DNA of 6,154 bases from Fidelibacterota bacterium (GTDB taxonomy: Bacteria; Fidelibacterota; Marinisomatia; SCGC-AAA003-L08; TS1B11), in assembly GCA_022564085.1 (NCBI GenBank), contig JADFMC010000134.1:1-6154 (forward strand), in the 5' to 3' direction. Positions 5,449-6,154 of this stretch are shown here, piece after piece. The position numbers and the translations under genes are program-made. The first letter of the stretch is position 1, and the number at the start of each line of letters is the position of its first letter. The notes under the pieces were generated by a model. It was given only the letters and a program-made list of their open reading frames with translations. It was not told the DNA's origin and did no database searches.

Positions 5449-6033
5449 TCACATAAGTTGTTTGGCGTTGGATCGGTCTGCGCAATCACAATGATTGCTG
5501 GATTTGGTGTGATAATGGAGGATATTTCCCCGCCGGTCCAGCTCGAAGTGGCAGCAGTCCAGCAGCACCGCCTTCAATTTCTCCCGCCCCCGCCGCACCC
5601 GCATCTTGGCGGCCGATAGGGAAAGCCCCAGCTCCGTGGCCAGCTCACGATGTTTCATCCCTTCTAGTTCCGTCAGCCGCAGCGCCTGGCGGTATTTCTC
5701 GGGCAGCGAATCGAGCATGGGCTCCAACCAACCGGCCACTTCCCGGTTGAGGGCGTTATCGTCCTGGTTATCTACAATCCCAGTGGCAAGGGCGGGCTCT
5801 GGCGGTTGCACTTTTAGTTGGCGATAATAATCGGCGATGGCATTCCTGGTGATCTGAAACAGCCAGGCGGTTAAACGGCCCTCGTCTTTCAGGCTGCTCA
5901 GATTATTGTGAATCTTGGTAAAAATATCCTGGAGCAGGTCATCGGCGTCTTCCCCATCGGTTATCCGATCCAGGATGAACGCCCTTAACCGCCCATTGAA
6001 TTCAGCCCAAACCTGCTCGGTAGTGATGGTCAT
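5449..6033 (-). CDS. sigZ: ECF RNA polymerase sigma factor, SigZ-like, with Cys-rich tail
   Basis: An extracytoplasmic-function sigma factor that directs RNA polymerase to selected promoters. From the ATG at 6033 it is 194 residues. Region 2 spans about 8-72, including DADDLLQDIFTKIHNN and LTAWLFQITRNAIADYYR; region 4 spans about 105-155, with LPEKYRQALRLTELEGMKHRE and the helix-turn-helix ELGLSLSAAKMRVRRGREKL. The tail LLDCCHFELDRRGNILHYH is the hallmark of SigZ-type factors as I recall them. It continues about 20 residues further with HCDC, giving C160, C161, C182 and C184. The frame extends upstream to a GTG at 6093, but the family begins close to the ATG, and the extension would encode an inverted repeat, so I prefer 6033; no strong ribosome site helps either choice. 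No anti-sigma gene follows; arsM is 65 bases downstream. A role in arsenic response is inferred from context only. Confidence 0.9.
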   Translation of the reverse strand: MTITTEQVWAEFNGRLRAFILDRITDGEDADDLLQDIFTKIHNNLSSLKDEGRLTAWLFQITRNAIADYYRQLKVQPPEPALATGIVDNQDDNALNREVAGWLEPMLDSLPEKYRQALRLTELEGMKHRELATELGLSLSAAKMRVRRGREKLKAVLLDCCHFELDRRGNILHYHTKSSNHCDCADRSNAKQLM

Positions 6034-6044
6034 AATGGCATCTT

Positions 6045-6081
6045 GATAGTTTGGCTGTAGAGCTCGATGGCCCAAACTATC
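6045..6081. promoter_or_regulatory. Perfect 10+10 base inverted repeat upstream of sigZ, candidate operator
   Basis: GATAGTTTGG (6045-6054) and CCAAACTATC (6072-6081) are exact complements separated by 17 bases. The centre contains the palindrome GAGCTC (6060-6065), almost concentric with the outer arms. The repeat lies 12-48 bases before the ATG of the sigma factor, the usual place for an operator or a leader hairpin. It also argues against translation starting at the upstream GTG. The arms are AT-mixed and long enough to be unlikely by chance. The binding protein is unknown; no ArsR-type gene is in the window. Confidence 0.55.
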
Positions 6082-6125
6082 GACAATTTCCACCGATTAC
6101 CAGCTTTTACCTTCGTCGGCATATC

Positions 6126-6153
6126 ATCATAACTTCATCCTGGACTCCAGTCC
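6126..6153. promoter_or_regulatory. Weak promoter-like hexamer and small dyad at the right edge
   Basis: On the minus strand TATGAT (6126-6131) matches TATAAT at five of six positions, but the hexamer 17 bases upstream (AGGACT) is a poor -35. A dyad GGACT-CC-AGTCC occupies 6142-6153. The sigma factor's promoter may lie here, but the sequence ends too soon to judge. Confidence 0.2.
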
Positions 6154-6154
6154 T

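Noticed and set aside
6034..6093. GTG at 6093 as the start of the sigma factor
   Set aside because: It would add 20 residues not expected in the family and would make part of the long inverted repeat coding; the ATG at 6033 fits the family N-terminus.

Overview
The window is about 6.2 kb of moderately GC-rich bacterial DNA. Most genes read leftwards (minus strand), with one convergent, broken gene on the plus strand. No rRNA, tRNA, CRISPR array, integrase or transposase gene is visible, so the organism can only be guessed. The DUF5020-like outer-membrane protein implies a diderm, and my recollection that this family is common in Bacteroidota suggests the FCB group or a related environmental lineage. 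That is an inference, not a classification.

Layout from left to right. (1) Positions 1-1747, minus: the first 582 codons of a cytoplasmic-looking molybdopterin oxidoreductase (DMSO reductase superfamily) with an N-terminal 4Fe-4S site; its C-terminus lies beyond the left edge. (2) 1748-2295: gene-free DNA with several small inverted repeats and a tandem pair of a 22-base repeat. (3) 2296-2610, minus: a small unrecognised protein with a zinc-finger-like Cys/His pattern and probably a TTG start. (4) 2611-2977: a second gene-free stretch with candidate promoters facing both ways. (5) 2978-3634, plus: a DUF5020-like outer-membrane beta-barrel gene split by one in-frame TGA where the family has Trp. 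(6) 3678-6033, minus: three genes in the order sigZ-like ECF sigma factor, arsM (arsenite S-adenosylmethionine methyltransferase) and a second class I methyltransferase resembling the mycobacterial phthiotriol dimycocerosate methyltransferase Rv2952. A 10+10 base perfect inverted repeat lies just upstream of the sigma gene.

The rightmost three genes look like a transcription unit for arsenic biotransformation: a sigma factor with a Cys-rich tail (CC and CxC), then ArsM with its full set of catalytic cysteines, then a methyltransferase of unknown substrate. No anti-sigma factor gene lies between or immediately after them, so the sigma factor might sense its signal directly; this is a hypothesis. 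Whether the molybdoenzyme is connected to arsenic chemistry cannot be decided here, because the small zinc-finger gene, two gene-free stretches and the plus-strand gene separate it from arsM.
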